Of a stretch of 64,000 bases of DNA, positions 10,701 through 20,625 are shown piece after piece. Location of the stretch: positions 1 through 64,000 of the forward strand of contig CAJHNH020002575.1 of assembly GCA_905116865.2 (NCBI GenBank), read 5' to 3'. Source of the stretch: Candidula unifasciata. Lineage: Eukaryota > Mollusca > Gastropoda > Stylommatophora > Geomitridae. Under the pieces are notes generated by a model. It was not told the origin of the DNA, did no database searches, and saw nothing but the letters and a program-made list of their open reading frames with translations. A program made the translations under genes and the position numbers. How positions within the stretch are numbered: position 1 is the stretch's first letter; each line of letters opens with the position of its first letter.

Positions 10701-11445
10701 TCTCTCACCTGGATCTACACACCTAGGCATGCAAGAGTAAGGGGTTATGAGTAAGCAGACCAACTGGCAGGTAATGCACCACTGCGTGTGGGCAGCAGTA
10801 TGGAAAGAGCTGATAACAGACAGTGACGAGTCTCAGATGCTAACCCAACTATGTGCCCTGGGAAAAAAGCTTGTTAAAGCCCATCTAGGCCATTTTTAAG
10901 TTCAAGATATGAGACATTATAAATAACTTCTCACAAGAACAATCAGTAGAGGTTACTTTGGGGTGGCTGCTGCTCCAGAGGATAAGCATGCATGGGAATG
11001 TGCAGGGAAGACATTTGATAACATAACATAAAAATGTTAGTTGCATATCCTCTACAGGACGTTGCAGAACTGACCCCAACACTTTTCAGCTGTTTTGGTT
11101 TTTCTAGGCACATTTTATGTGCAGTAGTTAGACAGACTGCCGTGACAACTATACGGAAATAACAAAGGTAGCAGTATGAGACATATTAATTATTATTGAT
11201 CAACAAATCAGCCAAAGCACTCTCAACTTCTAACATAACATACTTCAGATATCATCTCATCATATCATGTGCTCACTTGATGTTTATTTTTCATAATGCT
11301 GTCTAATTTATACCTCAGGTATTCACTTGTCATTGACGATGGCAAAATCTTGAGCATCAATGTTGAACCAGAGCACACCGGCCTCACTTGTTTACTGTGC
11401 ATTAAGAACATGAAAGCTGATGATGCTGTACTCCAGAATGGATGA
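4713..11445 (+). CDS. PRDX5: Peroxiredoxin-5, atypical 2-Cys thiol peroxidase (6 coding exons)
   Basis: Exons 4713-4871, 5960-6094, 7100-7141, 8608-8694, 10105-10199 and 11319-11445 join in phase to 214 aa. It should reduce H2O2, alkyl peroxides and peroxynitrite. Residues 1-53 form a basic, hydroxylated presequence-like segment ([19 protein letters not shown]), so mitochondrial import is likely. Met12 is an equally plausible start. GAFTPGC holds the peroxidatic Cys96 and Thr93, SVNDPYV the mid-domain, KIRMLADP the active-site Arg143, and [11 protein letters not shown] the resolving Cys197, with an extra Cys200. The first Pro of the PxxxTxxC motif is Leu89 here. There is no C-terminal SQL-type peroxisome signal. 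Exon 3 is only 42 nt. The introns are full of retroposons. All junctions are GT-AG and the phases close. Confidence 0.95.
5015..5470 (+). mobile_element. LINE C-type fragment in PRDX5 intron 1
   Basis: Conceptual translation gives [10 protein letters not shown] early and [18 protein letters not shown] later, the same post-RT region as at 2262-2722, followed by a GATGATGAGG-type tail. Several stops and shifts interrupt it. Confidence 0.65.
6170..6400 (+). mobile_element. SINE family A copy in PRDX5 intron 2
   Basis: The tRNA-like head GTAGTGTAGTGGCTAGACAC is followed by CCAGTCTAAAATGGGTACC from the shared core. It is diverged and truncated in the 3' half. Confidence 0.65.
6412..6690 (-). mobile_element. 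Retroposon family C copy
   Basis: Read on the minus strand, it starts near the CCCGTGTGGGTTCCGGGGCC-type end (here at 6690). It runs through AAAGTCCA and AGCTGTAAGCTG-related blocks to a (GAA)n tail at about 6412-6428. About 12 more copies occur in the window. No coding capacity was recognised in the family. Confidence 0.65.
6785..7005 (-). mobile_element. SINE family A copy in PRDX5 intron 2
   Basis: The minus strand shows the tRNA-like head near 7005, the GGCTTCC core block and the tail ending at GCCCAATGCGCC near 6785. Diverged. Confidence 0.65.
7569..7672 (+). mobile_element. LINE B 3' terminus, 5'-truncated
   Basis: GAACTCTTCGCTTGCTGCTT...GGAGCGCTTTTGGGAGTGCC...CTGTGATGCAG matches the LINE B 3' end. 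Only about 100 bp is present. Confidence 0.75.
8172..8515 (+). mobile_element. LINE B 3' end in PRDX5 intron 3
   Basis: Translation fragments [21 protein letters not shown] and the terminal [16 protein letters not shown] region match LINE B. Truncated at the RNase H end. It lies about 90 bp upstream of PRDX5 exon 4. Confidence 0.8.
8705..9170 (+). repeat. ~63 bp minisatellite in PRDX5 intron 4
   Basis: About seven to eight units share GTTACTGTGGGATGTATGCC, a TTTTAACAAAATTGTGCCATCTAATG block and a TTTTCAAG or TTGTCAG joint. The array starts only about 10 bp after the exon 4 splice donor. Confidence 0.92.
9285..9368 (-). mobile_element. tRNA-like SINE head (family H)
   Basis: The minus strand reads GTGGCTTGAAGGTTA... 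and then GGGTTCGAGTCCCGC, a near-perfect Pol III box B, followed by GTCGGCGGTTTA. The same head-to-tail order appears at 38600-38740. It is too long and unpaired to be a functional tRNA. Confidence 0.6.
9382..9645 (-). mobile_element. SINE family A copy in PRDX5 intron 4
   Basis: Full-length layout on the minus strand: head CACCATGGTGTAGTGACTAG near 9640, core GGCTCCCAGATCAACCCA, then TGATGCTGATCATATCACCC, and the AAAAGGCGTGCAAA and GGGTCCTTTT tail near 9385. Confidence 0.85.
9770..10055 (-). mobile_element. Retroposon family C copy upstream of PRDX5 exon 5
   Basis: One of the best-preserved copies. The 5' end (GTGTGGGTTCCAGGGCCCCC-like) is near 10050 and the AGTTTACAGCCAGTGAATGA block near 9790. 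The expected tail is degraded into a T/C-rich tract. It ends about 50 bp from the exon 5 acceptor. Confidence 0.75.
10735..10900 (+). mobile_element. LINE E RNase H remnant
   Basis: [20 protein letters not shown] is recognisable as the end of an RNase H domain. The same peptide pattern (ADTLAGNATITNGSSMDRRD) is at 12060-12140. Stops are present. Confidence 0.6.
11036..11140 (-). mobile_element. SINE family B, 3' part
   Basis: The minus strand contains GGGGTCAGTTCTGCAACGTC and CTGTAGAGGATATGCAACTA, the 3' hairpin end typical of SINE B. The tRNA-like head is missing. Confidence 0.7.
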
Positions 11446-11651
11446 TGTTGTCATTTGTTTACATGTTGTTATTGGAATTGTTCACTTGTACAGTTAAATG
11501 TCTTGAGAAGGTGTTTTTCCTGGAGTGTTTGGTATATTGTAATACAATGAATTTTTTAGGATTAATGTTAACTTTACTCCTTTACCTTTTTGTCCTGAGA
11601 AGAAGGGGTTCAGAGGTTATGCCTGAAATATGTACACTCATAGTTCTTTTA

Positions 11652-11657
11652 AATAAA
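11652..11657 (+). other. Polyadenylation signal of the peroxiredoxin-5 gene
   Basis: AATAAA about 207 bp after the PRDX5 stop codon, the first canonical hexamer downstream. Confidence 0.7.
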
Positions 11658-11989
11658 TAATTCTGATTAATTTTGAGGTTACATGGTGTTTATTTTCATT
11701 GGGTACAGACATTTGGAGTCTGATTTCATTACAGATGGCAACATAATAAGCAGTACACGATGTTGTAGTGAATATTTTTGTAGTTTCATTTTTTTTTTCG
11801 GAATATTGTTCCTGATAATAACGGTATTGTCATTCTTACATGTTTGTTTTTTTGCTGATTGTAGATTTTATAGCATTATCTTAAACTATGTGGAAAAAAT
11901 GATTGGCTGACTAGATTCGATTCAGGGGCCATCTTCATGGTACTTTGAAATTTTCCACTTCTGCGTTTGGTTTCTGACTTTAAAGGAAA

Positions 11990-12440
11990 CGCCCCTACAA
12001 CCTGCTTGTTGTGCTTGGAATCCTCTTCATTTTTTATCCCAGAGCATGCTGGTATGAAAGGCAATAAGTAAGCAGACACCCTGGCTGGCAATGCAACTAT
12101 CACGAATGGGTCATCTATGGACAGGAGAGACATCATAAATGCAAAACAAGACTGTGAGGCTTTTAGTTTCATGGAAAATTGTTCACTGTATTAGACTACA
12201 AACCCTGGATGTACCAGTTAGAGCAACGAGACAGGAAAACCACGTGTGAGCCACCCACCTGTTACATCAACCAGAACAGAATGGGAGTTGTTAGCTTAAA
12301 AACACTCAGGAGGAAATCAGAGCACTTATGGTCATGTTTGATGAAGATGATCTGTAAAATGAACAGTGAGTGAACAAGCTTGTTAAAGGGCAGTGTGTCT
12401 ATTCTTTGTTCTCCAAAATGTATCCCTGGAACCGACAGAG
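11990..12440 (+). mobile_element. LINE E 3' region, decayed
   Basis: IPEHAGMKGNK, then ADTLAGNATITNGSSMDRRD, then GVVSLKTLRRKSEHLWSC represent RNase H and the C-terminal block. A relative on the opposite strand at 21790-22060 reads KSEHLWVCPECC. Confidence 0.65.
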
Positions 12441-12599
12441 GGGCTGCCTAGTATCTGGTTTGTTTGCAGGAAAGACTAGTTTGATGAACCTGGATTGTAT
12501 CATTTATGACTCTTATTCATCAGCCACAAAGATATTTTTTTAAACTACAAACTGTTTCCCACTTCCCCATTATTTTACTGTTTTTGAGACCTTTATTCG

Positions 12600-12692
12600 A
12601 TAAAGAGATACAGTGAAGTTTATACTAGAGATAACATTGCAGATATAGATAATCTATTTCAAGCGAACGAAAGAAGATAAAGATATAATTTT
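12600..12692 (+). mobile_element. LINE A 3' terminus, truncated
   Basis: ACAGTGAAGTTTATAC followed by TTGCAGATATAGATAATC and AAGCGAACGAAAGAAGATAA matches the end of LINE A at 410-480. Confidence 0.8.
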
Positions 12693-12992
12693 AGGGCTTG
12701 AGAGTTTCAGGTCACCAGGTAGTGCAGCTGCATAATTATTTTTGCCCTTGACAGAAAAAATCCAAATCACCTAACCAATCATCTACACCTGGGTTCCCTA
12801 AATGAGAGCTCAGCAAAACTCTCCTCACCAGAAAGATGAATGCTTATGTAGTGCATAGCAAATCTAAGACTGAACCTCCCTTGATTGTAATGGCATAAAA
12901 TACTTGTGGAATAAAAAGTTGAGTAATGGTAGGCATCTCACTTGTTTTTAGAATCATGTTTTATTAACAGAAACAGTAGTATTGCAGAAACC

Positions 12993-13292
12993 GACTCTTC
13001 TTCTTGTTCTGAGTATTCACAAGCTTTAAGCAGTGGCGCAAAGTTGTGTTGTTTGTCCACATCTGAACTCTGGTTTTGTTCCAGAATTTGAGTTCTATGA
13101 GCACATCTGTTTTACAGATCCAGCTATTTTGGATGCAGAGTGTTGGTTCCTGACTTCTCCCGCAGAAGCTCTCAAGCTTCGAAGGAAACACTTCTAATTA
13201 GTCAACCATTTACGACATGCTTGTTAGAGGAGGAGCAGAGGGATCTGGTTTTTTTTTCACCTACAGTGGGCCCTGGAACCCAAACAGAGATG
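12993..13292 (-). mobile_element. Retroposon family C copy
   Basis: The minus strand runs from the GTTTGGGTTCCAGGGCCC end near 13285, through CGAAGCTTGAGAGC and AAACCAGAGTTCAGATGTGG, to a GAAGAAGAG tail near 12995. Confidence 0.75.
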
Positions 13293-13336
13293 CAGAAATC
13301 ATTTATATATGTGTTTATTTTCTGAAGAGCATGAGG

Positions 13337-13705
13337 TTCTGATATCAGAAGGAATCAGTCAGTGTTCTTTGAAAACATCACGAGAAGAGGGTCACATGAG
13401 TAAGTTAATAGTGAGATCCTAATATCAAAAGGAATCAGTCATTGTTCTTTGAAAACATCACTAGAAGAGGGACACATGAGTAAGTTAATAGTGAGATCCT
13501 AATATCAAAAGGAATCATTCATTGTTCTTTAAAAACATCACTAGAAGAGGGACACATGAGTGTTAATAGTTTAATAGAAGACTCACGTTCTTTGAAAACA
13601 TCATGAGGACACATGAGTAAGTTAATAGTGAGATCCTAATATCAAAAGGATCAGTCATTGTTCTTTGAAGACATCACGGGAAGAGGGACACATGAGTAAG
13701 TTAAT
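13337..13705 (+). repeat. ~84 bp tandem repeat, about 4.5 units
   Basis: Units share TCCTAATATCAAAAGGAATC, TTGTTCTTTGAAAACATCAC, AGAAGAGGGACACATGAGTA and GTTAATAGTGA. The fourth unit has an internal deletion. Confidence 0.92.
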
Positions 13706-15164
13706 AGTGATGATGCAGAAGATGGAGGAAAAGAGAGTGGGTGAGGCCAAGAGAAAAGATTCTAGACAGCTCCATATCAGAGATCAGAGGAACTTCTGTT
13801 ATCAGAAATTATTGGCAGTAAACATCTTTGAAATGTTTTTGTTGTTGCTCTTACAGTGGTTATTTGCTATGAACTGAGTTACTTTTTCGTCGTTTTTGTT
13901 CGTTTTTAATTATTTCATATTTTGGGTTCTATTTCACTAATGCACACACATTTGTTGCACTTTCTTCTATATTTTTTAACAAAAGTCTTTTCTTCTTCGT
14001 CAGTAACTTTAAGTCTGTATTTAGAAATACCACATATAAGCATTGTGCTATAGTAGCAAGGTCTCTTATATGGACTATGTGAAGAAGTTTTCTGTTGAGT
14101 TTGCATACTTCATTATTAAAGGCAAAGATACATAGAAATAAACTAAGCGTCCTTAATCGGGTGCCTTAATTATAAATTCTGTGGAGGTTGAACAGGGTAT
14201 CTCAGATCGGCCTTGGAGATTTTAAACATCCCAGGATGGTATGCTAAACCTTTATGAAGCATCCCAGAGGGAACAAACTGATTGATTGATAGGATAAATA
14301 AAGTGATCCATTCTATTGCCAGTTTCCAAACCTCAGAACTGGTCGATTATCGGTGGTTGTTATTAATGACTTGTAATTGGGTAGCTTAGAGAAAATGTGA
14401 GCATGCTTACTAAAATAGTGGAAACTTGAAAGATAGTAATAACTGATATTGTGTTTCATAATTGAGGTATGACTTATTTTCTTATGCAGAGTTTCATATT
14501 CAGATATACACTTCTATAATACAGTGTTTGCAGATATAAATACATATATTAAGATGTTTTGTAATATATAACTCCTCCACATTCTACTTAGGGTGCCAAT
14601 CAATAATTCTGCACTATACCTTAGGTAGGCATCACTGTAAAATACATTTATTCATGAAATAAAGTTATATTTTCATAAGACTTTTTTCATAAGTTGAAAA
14701 TATTGTTTTATTTTTCTTTGCGGCATCCACTGTTAGTGTGCTGGAAGGGGTTCCCTCCCCCTATACTGTTATTGTGCTGGGGGGGGGGGGGGTTCTCCTT
14801 CCAGCACACTTTCCCCTCCCCCTTTCACTATTGTGCTGAAAGGGCCCCCCCTCTCCCCCCTTCACTATTAGTGTGCCCGAAGGGGTACCCCCCTTCACCC
14901 CCCCCCCCCCCCCCCCTTGCCCATACCCCATGTTGAGGGATAAAACCCACTTTCCCAAGTATGCAGGCTGAGATTTTAATTTAAAAAACCTGTCTTACAG
15001 AAGATCAAACATATGATGTGGAAAGTGGATATTCTGATCACTGAGCCTACCTTTTCCTTTCACTACTTTGTTTTATTACACAGTTTTGGTTTTGCTTGTT
15101 GATTTTCAAGCTTACATTATAGCCATCTTGTTCTTGAATCTACACCCTTGAATGTTTATGTTTA
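13706..15164. other. No gene seen; AT-rich plus a C-rich low-complexity tract
   Basis: No coding signal is visible at 13706-14690. About 14710-14935 is a C/T-rich tract built on diverged units containing CACTATTAGTGTGCT and AAGGGG, broken by long C and G runs. The rest is AT-rich unique-looking DNA. Confidence 0.5.
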
Positions 15165-15316
15165 TACAATGGATCAACATCATGACACACAGGTGTTTCC
15201 CATAATAAGCACACCGTTCTACTTCAAACTTAAGCCTGAGACTAAAGATTCAACACAGTGCACAAACTCCGTTGCACCAGTGAGGATCCTGAAATACTTA
15301 GGGTAGATTTTTAACT
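15165..15316 (-). mobile_element. SINE family F, 3' part
   Basis: Shares GGATCAACATCATG, CTCCGTTGCACC, GTGAGGATCCTGAAATACTT and GGGTAGATTTTTAACTCCA with the fuller copy at 52000-52385, whose tRNA-like head lies at the high-coordinate end. Confidence 0.7.
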
Positions 15317-15685
15317 CCAAGACCAGGGAATATTTCATTCTTCTAAACAAATTAATAAATATTCAGTTAACATTAAGGTTTTTCATATGAGTGCAGGCAA
15401 AGGAGTTGAGAAGTTTGAATTCCTGTAATGGCAGCTCATGAAATAATTGTTTTTCTGGTTAGAATGGTTCTAAAGTTAACCAAGATTCATAAATTAATAC
15501 TATACATATTCTGTGAGAAAATAAACCTGTATGCATAAATACTTCTTTTGCCATTTTGGTCACTGTATAGTTCTGAATGGTATGGTATGGTATATAAATG
15601 GAATTACTGGTTGTTGTTGTTGTTGTTTTTTTTTTTCACTTTAAAAGGTTTTCTTTTTTTAAGGTTGAGTGTTGCGCTAAGAACT

Positions 15686-15930
15686 GATATAACATCCCTT
15701 GGGACATTCCCATAATCACTCCATCCTCATCTTCAGCCGCCAGTTAAGCATTCTAATGGTGCCAGTAGCAGTTTGATTTTATTTCCGACTTGCTTTAGAG
15801 TGTAGACCAGATCCCCTGGTCACTCCCAGATTTAGCATTCTCTCCAGACCAGAAAGAACAGCTCAGGCCTCTTCATTTTTCACTTGCTGTCAAAGGGCCT
15901 TAACCACATCTAGCTTATCGTATTAAAGTT
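15686..15930 (-). mobile_element. LINE B 3' end, one arm of a divergent pair
   Basis: Minus-strand blocks GGGAATGTCCCAAGGG, GCTGAAGATGAGGATGGAG and GACCAGGGGATCTGGTC match LINE B. It is followed 25 bp later by a plus-strand copy. Confidence 0.7.
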
Positions 15931-15954
15931 TGAGAAAAAAAAAATATACAGGCA

Positions 15955-16175
15955 GTCATTTGGTGCTAAAGTCTGAGGAGAATGATGCTGTGAGGAGTTA
16001 GCAGGGGGTGTGGCCAACGCTCAACATTCAGGGTAAGGATGAGATGGATAAACAATCAAATGGCTACAGGTGCCATCGGAATTGGAACTCTTCGCTTGCT
16101 GCTGAAGATGGGGATGGAGCACTTATGGGAGTGTCCCAAATGCTGAGATGTTGATTCTTAATTCAACATTCAACA
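15955..16175 (+). mobile_element. LINE B 3' end, second arm of the pair
   Basis: GGTGCCATCGGAATTGGAAC, TCTTCGCTTGCTGCTGAAGA, ATGGGAGTGTCCC and a GATTCTTAATTCAACATTCA end. Same family as the inverted copy immediately to the left. Confidence 0.75.
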
Positions 16176-16279
16176 TATATTGGTGCTTAAATTATCCTAA
16201 TCATCACTGTCACACTTTTCAGCTGTCGACAAATGACCATTCTTTGACTGAGTACAGGACGAATAGACTGAATAAATAC

Positions 16280-16400
16280 ATACAGAAATTAGTTGCTTAT
16301 CCTTTACAGGACATTGCAGAGCAACCCCAGCGTTTCTTTTTTGTTGTTTTACTAAGAAATGTAGTTTGCCATCAGGAAACACATAAGACAACCTGAGACT
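16280..16400 (-). mobile_element. SINE family B, 3' part
   Basis: The minus strand carries GGGGTTGCTCTGCAATGTCC and TGTAAAGGATAAGCAACTAA. The head is absent. Confidence 0.7.
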
Positions 16401-16776
16401 AGAATGACTTTACAATAGAACCAACAGAAGCATAGAAACAAAGATTAAACCAAAAAAACATGGTGAGAAGGGAGCACAGTCAATCACTATGTCCTTTGCA
16501 GAAAGTTGCTCTTTTCAGAGCATGCCTGAAAGTCTCTCTTTTTCTCGCCAGTTCTCCAGCCCTGTGGGCTTTCAAAGCTACTAAAACTTCTGTGTCTTGT
16601 ATCCACATTCGCACAGGTCAGCCTCTGCCTTGGCTTCCAGATAGCTACATTTGACTTTTTTGTTGTTTTCATTGTCACTAAATAAGTCAAAAGTTTTGTT
16701 TTCAATCTGAACAGTCAGAAGCGATAAAATTCTACACTTTTTTTAGCAGAATATAAGGAAAAGAGTAGGGGAAAGG

Positions 16777-16795
16777 GGGGGGGGGGGGGGGGTGG
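16777..16795 (+). repeat. Poly-G run
   Basis: About 18 consecutive G residues preceded by an AAAGG tract. Confidence 0.9.
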
Positions 16796-16815
16796 AGATA
16801 TGAAATTGGGAGTAC

Positions 16816-16975
16816 TTTTTCTTCTTAGCGTTCACCAGCTTTAAACTCCGCTGAAAAGTTATTGTTTTCATTCACTGCTGGACTGTTATTTCCTTGCCTC
16901 TCAGGCAAATGCTCTCCAACTTTGAACTAAACAACCCTTTTTTTTTTGTTCTCCAAAATGGAGCACCGGAACCTA
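16816..16975 (-). mobile_element. Retroposon family C, partial
   Basis: The minus strand contains the CAAAGTTGGAGAGCATTTGC-like and AGTTTAAAGCTGGTGAACGC blocks with AAGAAGAAA after them. The middle is deleted. Confidence 0.6.
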
Positions 16976-17187
16976 GGCAAGAAAAATTATGAATGCAAAA
17001 GACAAGAATTTTCAAGAGATAGATGGCTAAAGGCTTAGTGTGTATAAGTTGATGGTCTGTGCTCAAAAAAAAAAAGGATAGAGAGGAGAAGAAGAGTACA
17101 GGCAAAAATATTGCTCTGGTTGAAAATTGCTTTCACAAAACATGTAGAATTGCCTGTTTAATGTCAGCAATGAAAGGCAAGACGGAC

Positions 17188-17650
17188 ATATAACCAGATT
17201 GTGACCGGTACCATCAGTATTGGAACTCTGCGCTGGATGCTGAAGATGAGGACGGAGCATGCGTGGGAATGCCCTGAGTGCTGTGATGTCAATTCTTGGC
17301 TCAACTCTTAAGAGGAAGAAGAATTTATGGCCCTTTATTTGATTCAAAAACCGACATCTCAGCACTCGGGGCATTCCCATAAGTTCTCCATCCCCATCAT
17401 TCAGCAGCCAGCGCAGAGTTCCGAAACTAATGGTGCCAGTAGCATTCTGATCAGAACCTCTCGTCACTCCCCCCTGCATCAATGTCACCAGACTGTGGTG
17501 ATCCATTTGCTCCTCCGAACTGTACATGCTCTCCCACAAGGCACTAACCCCGTCTGCCTTATCATGTATCAGTATTCCACCAAGTTGTGCAGAGCCAGCC
17601 AGTCTGTCCGCCTGTACATTTCCCAACACGCCGGTGTGTTCTCTCCATCT
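17188..17650. mobile_element. Two LINE B 3' ends facing each other (tail to tail)
   Basis: 17188-17315 is a plus-strand terminus (GGCAAGACGGACATATAACC, GAACTCTGCGCTGGATGCTG). 17345-17650 is a minus-strand copy whose translation gives [20 protein letters not shown] and GTLRWLLNDGDGELMGM. They form a roughly 130 bp imperfect inverted repeat with a ~30 bp spacer. Confidence 0.8.
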
Positions 17651-17925
17651 GCCTCTCTTCCCCTCCAACTTTCCTACCGTCACGATGTCCTCCAGTTTTC
17701 TCCTTCACATCACCTGACCAAAGAATGTAAATTGTCTCTTTCTAATGTGGGCAATCAGTTCTCTTCGTGGGTCAGTTTCTTTCAAGATGTCTCCGTAACT
17801 ATTTTTGTCTGTCCAGGGTATTCTTATAATTCGTTTATTAAACCACATCTCTGCAGCTTCCAAATAAGTTTTCACTAATTTACTAACTAACCATGATTCA
17901 CTTCCGTATAACAATATAGGATTTA
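17651..17925 (-). mobile_element. LINE C fragment joined to the 5' side of a truncated LINE B
   Basis: The minus strand encodes MLYGSESWLVSKLVKTYLEA, IPWTDKNSYGDILKE and IRKRQFTFFGQVM, then VGKLEGKRGRWRE. At that point the sequence switches to LINE B (HTGVLGN). The junction fits a 5'-truncated LINE B insertion into LINE C. Confidence 0.75.
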
Positions 17926-18439
17926 TATAGCTTACAAAATGGACGTTAGCCGCGAATAGTTGAAAATGCAGGCACAGACAGAGTGGTCATTTAGAGGAAC
18001 ACTGTAACTTCGTGGAACAGTCATGGGAAAGAGGCGCTGTAACCTCTCCCCCATGCTGCTTTGCTAGCGACAACAATTATAACAAAAAAAGCCCGCAATG
18101 AGTTAGACGTGGTCGAATTTTCTGTTTTCTTTCCTGCTGATGATGATGCTTTGTTGGCAACAACTACCAGGTGGCTTATAGGTCCGCTAATGACGACTTG
18201 GTCACAGGTCAGACTACTGTAGACAAATTAATGGTCACAAATAACCTAAACCTTGGTACTTGACATTTTAAACCACCAGTGCAAAACGAGAAAAAGGAAA
18301 CTGAGAGAATGACTGTCGACAAATTGTGAAATGCGGTGACCGGGTGCTGGTGGGAAATATTCCGTTAAATGCGTAATTATTAACTTGGTTTTGAAGGGGG
18401 GAGGCGCTTGTCATTTTGGAGCTATGAACCTCTTTACCT

Positions 18440-18700
18440 ACCGTGAAAGGACGGTAAATGCAGTTGTACGGACATGTAACTAGATCCAACGGCCTCTCAA
18501 AAACAATGCTACATGGCTCAGTGAAGGAGAAGAAAAGAGGCAGACCAAAAAAGATCTGGATACAGAACATTACTGACTGTACAGGGCTTAGGCATGAAGC
18601 CCGTTGTATCTGACCGTCAAATGTGGAGGTAGCTGATCAGACGGTCAACAACAGCTGGTGACCCAACGACGTAGTGTTACGGGATGGTGATGATCATTTT
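18440..18700 (+). mobile_element. LINE D-type 3' fragment
   Basis: LYGHVTRSNGLSKTMLHGSV, EKKRGRPKKIWIQNITDCTG and a C-terminus ending in a GATGGTGATGAT-like tail. This is typical of the final part of RT-endonuclease retrotransposons. Stops are present. Confidence 0.7.
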
Positions 18701-18892
18701 AGACCAATAGCGTGCAAACAATTGCAAGATGTTGGACTTTTCTTACAGTCATTTTCATTCTGTTGCGTCTCATCGGGCTAGCAGTCTAGTCCTCCATTCC
18801 GTTCTATGTTGTACAATCCTTTCACAGAAGGAAACCATTCAGGCATGCTTAGCCTCTCTCAGCAACTTTCGTCTCAAGGTTACCTCTGTGCA

Positions 18893-19190
18893 CTGTACAC
18901 CGTTTGGCTGGGTAATTGTCAGAATGGCTGTTTCATATGGGAGAAAGGTCGTGGGTTCAGCTGCTGGTGGAGCCGGACATTTTTGTCCTTTCAGAAATGA
19001 TCTTGGCTCCCAGATTGACCCAGCCTCAATTGGGTATCAGGTTGGGTTATGGGAAGCAAAGGCTACAGACATGATGCCCACGACTTCACCCACCAAGAGC
19101 CGATTGGTCTATCAAATGTAGGTGGGTCTAGCTCTGTATGCCCAATACGAATAAAGGCGAGGAAAAGGGTCCTTTACTTTACTTTTACTT
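18893..19190 (+). mobile_element. SINE family A, near full length
   Basis: tRNA-like head with GGTCGTGGGTTCAGCTGC, then AATGATCTTGGCTCCCAGAT, TTGACCCAGCC, CACCCACCAAGAGCCGATTG, GGTCTATCAA and the GGGTCCTTTACTTTACTTTT tail. Confidence 0.88.
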
Positions 19191-19518
19191 ACTTCTTTGT
19201 TAAAGAGTGGATTAACTGGCGCCATGTATAACTCTCCCTCTTTCTTATCCGGGGTTGGAAACGGCAATGACGGAGACCTCAGACAGGTTGCTATTAGTGA
19301 AACTCCATTGCAAACCGCTGAATATGAGTATAGTACCGCTGTATGCACCGGTAGCTCAGATCAAATCGATGTGTTTTATAATGACGCTGCATAGCTCTCG
19401 ACCGGAGTTTTTAAAAAAAAATTGAATTAACTAATATTCGGGGACTTCAATGAAAGAAACTAAGACTAAGTAAGAAAAAGATGACGGAGAACATGTGTGG
19501 AGTAACTGGTGGCTATAA

Positions 19519-20625
19519 ACCGTGTGTCTACTAAAGTAAGTAAGTAATGAATGTCCCTTTACACGCCAATGGTGCATCGGGCTCGATTAATATTTGTATA
19601 GACCAATCAGCCCTCGATGGGTGATGGGTAAACATCCCGGCCGCTTTTACTTTCTAGAACTTGACGCGGTACCTATTACTCAACAGAAAGCAACATACAA
19701 CAGTATTTTATCTACGAACAGGACACTGCAGGTTCAACTACCACATGTGCCATAGTTGTAGGACCACTGTTTCAGAAAAACCCAGATTACCTGTCTTATG
19801 TTACAGTTGTATAGTTAAAAAATACTTAGTTTACTTGTGTCTGTGTCACAGTTGTAGGGCCACTGGTTCAGAAATACCCAGATTACTTGTGTCTTATGTT
19901 ACAATTATATATAAACCGGGTGCCTACTAAAGTAAGTAATGAATGTCCCTTTACACGCCAATGGTGCATCGGGCTCGACTAATATTTGTATAGACCAATC
20001 AGCCCTCGATGGGTGATGGGTAAATATCCCTGCCGCTTTTACTTTCTAGAACTTGACGCGGTACCTATTTAAGGCTGGGTTGACCTGGGAGCCAAGGTCA
20101 TGTTTGGGAAAATAATTACGGCACCGTGCGGAATTGAACCCACGATCTTCAGATCCGCAAGCGAGCGTCTAGCCGCTACACCACGGTGGATCTCACTAAA
20201 GACAAGGAACGAACGTTTAATGCGTTCAAAGACAAATGTCTGAGGCGAATGACTGTCATAAAAAAGTGATGAAGTCAAGAAGGGTGAAGAAGTAAGAGAA
20301 ATAACAGGTCAACCAGTAGTATCGACAGTTATAAGATATACAAGATGGCGCTTTATTGGACACATCCCGAGAAGAAACGAACAGGGTCATCAAACAGGTA
20401 CTGAAATGGGAAATTGCAGGACTGAGGAATCGAGGACGTCCTAGAGAACTCGTAAAACGAACGAAGGACCAGAGGTCCTAGATTTTTATTTTATTCGTGA
20501 TATGGAAGGGATCGCACGGGATATAACGCAGCGGCATTTGATGGTGATCGCCTTTGTGGTAAGAATTAGCTAGGCGACTGGTTAACGGCTTGGGCTGAGT
20601 CACAAAATACAATGAAAGGTACTTG
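19519..20625 (-). repeat. Segmental duplication, copy 1 (with an extra partial unit)
   Basis: 19678-20625 is nearly identical to 27592-28548 in intron 2 of the alkylation-repair gene. It contains exon-3-like fragments (starting at 19756 and 19852), a SINE A copy in minus orientation (19925-20185) and a LINE D fragment (20205-20520). 19519-19672 is an additional partial copy of the SINE part (19915-20070). Strand is that of the SINE. Confidence 0.92.

Noticed and set aside
17063..17683. 206-codon minus-strand frame
   Set aside because: A fusion of LINE C and LINE B fragments with a nonsense tail, not a host gene.
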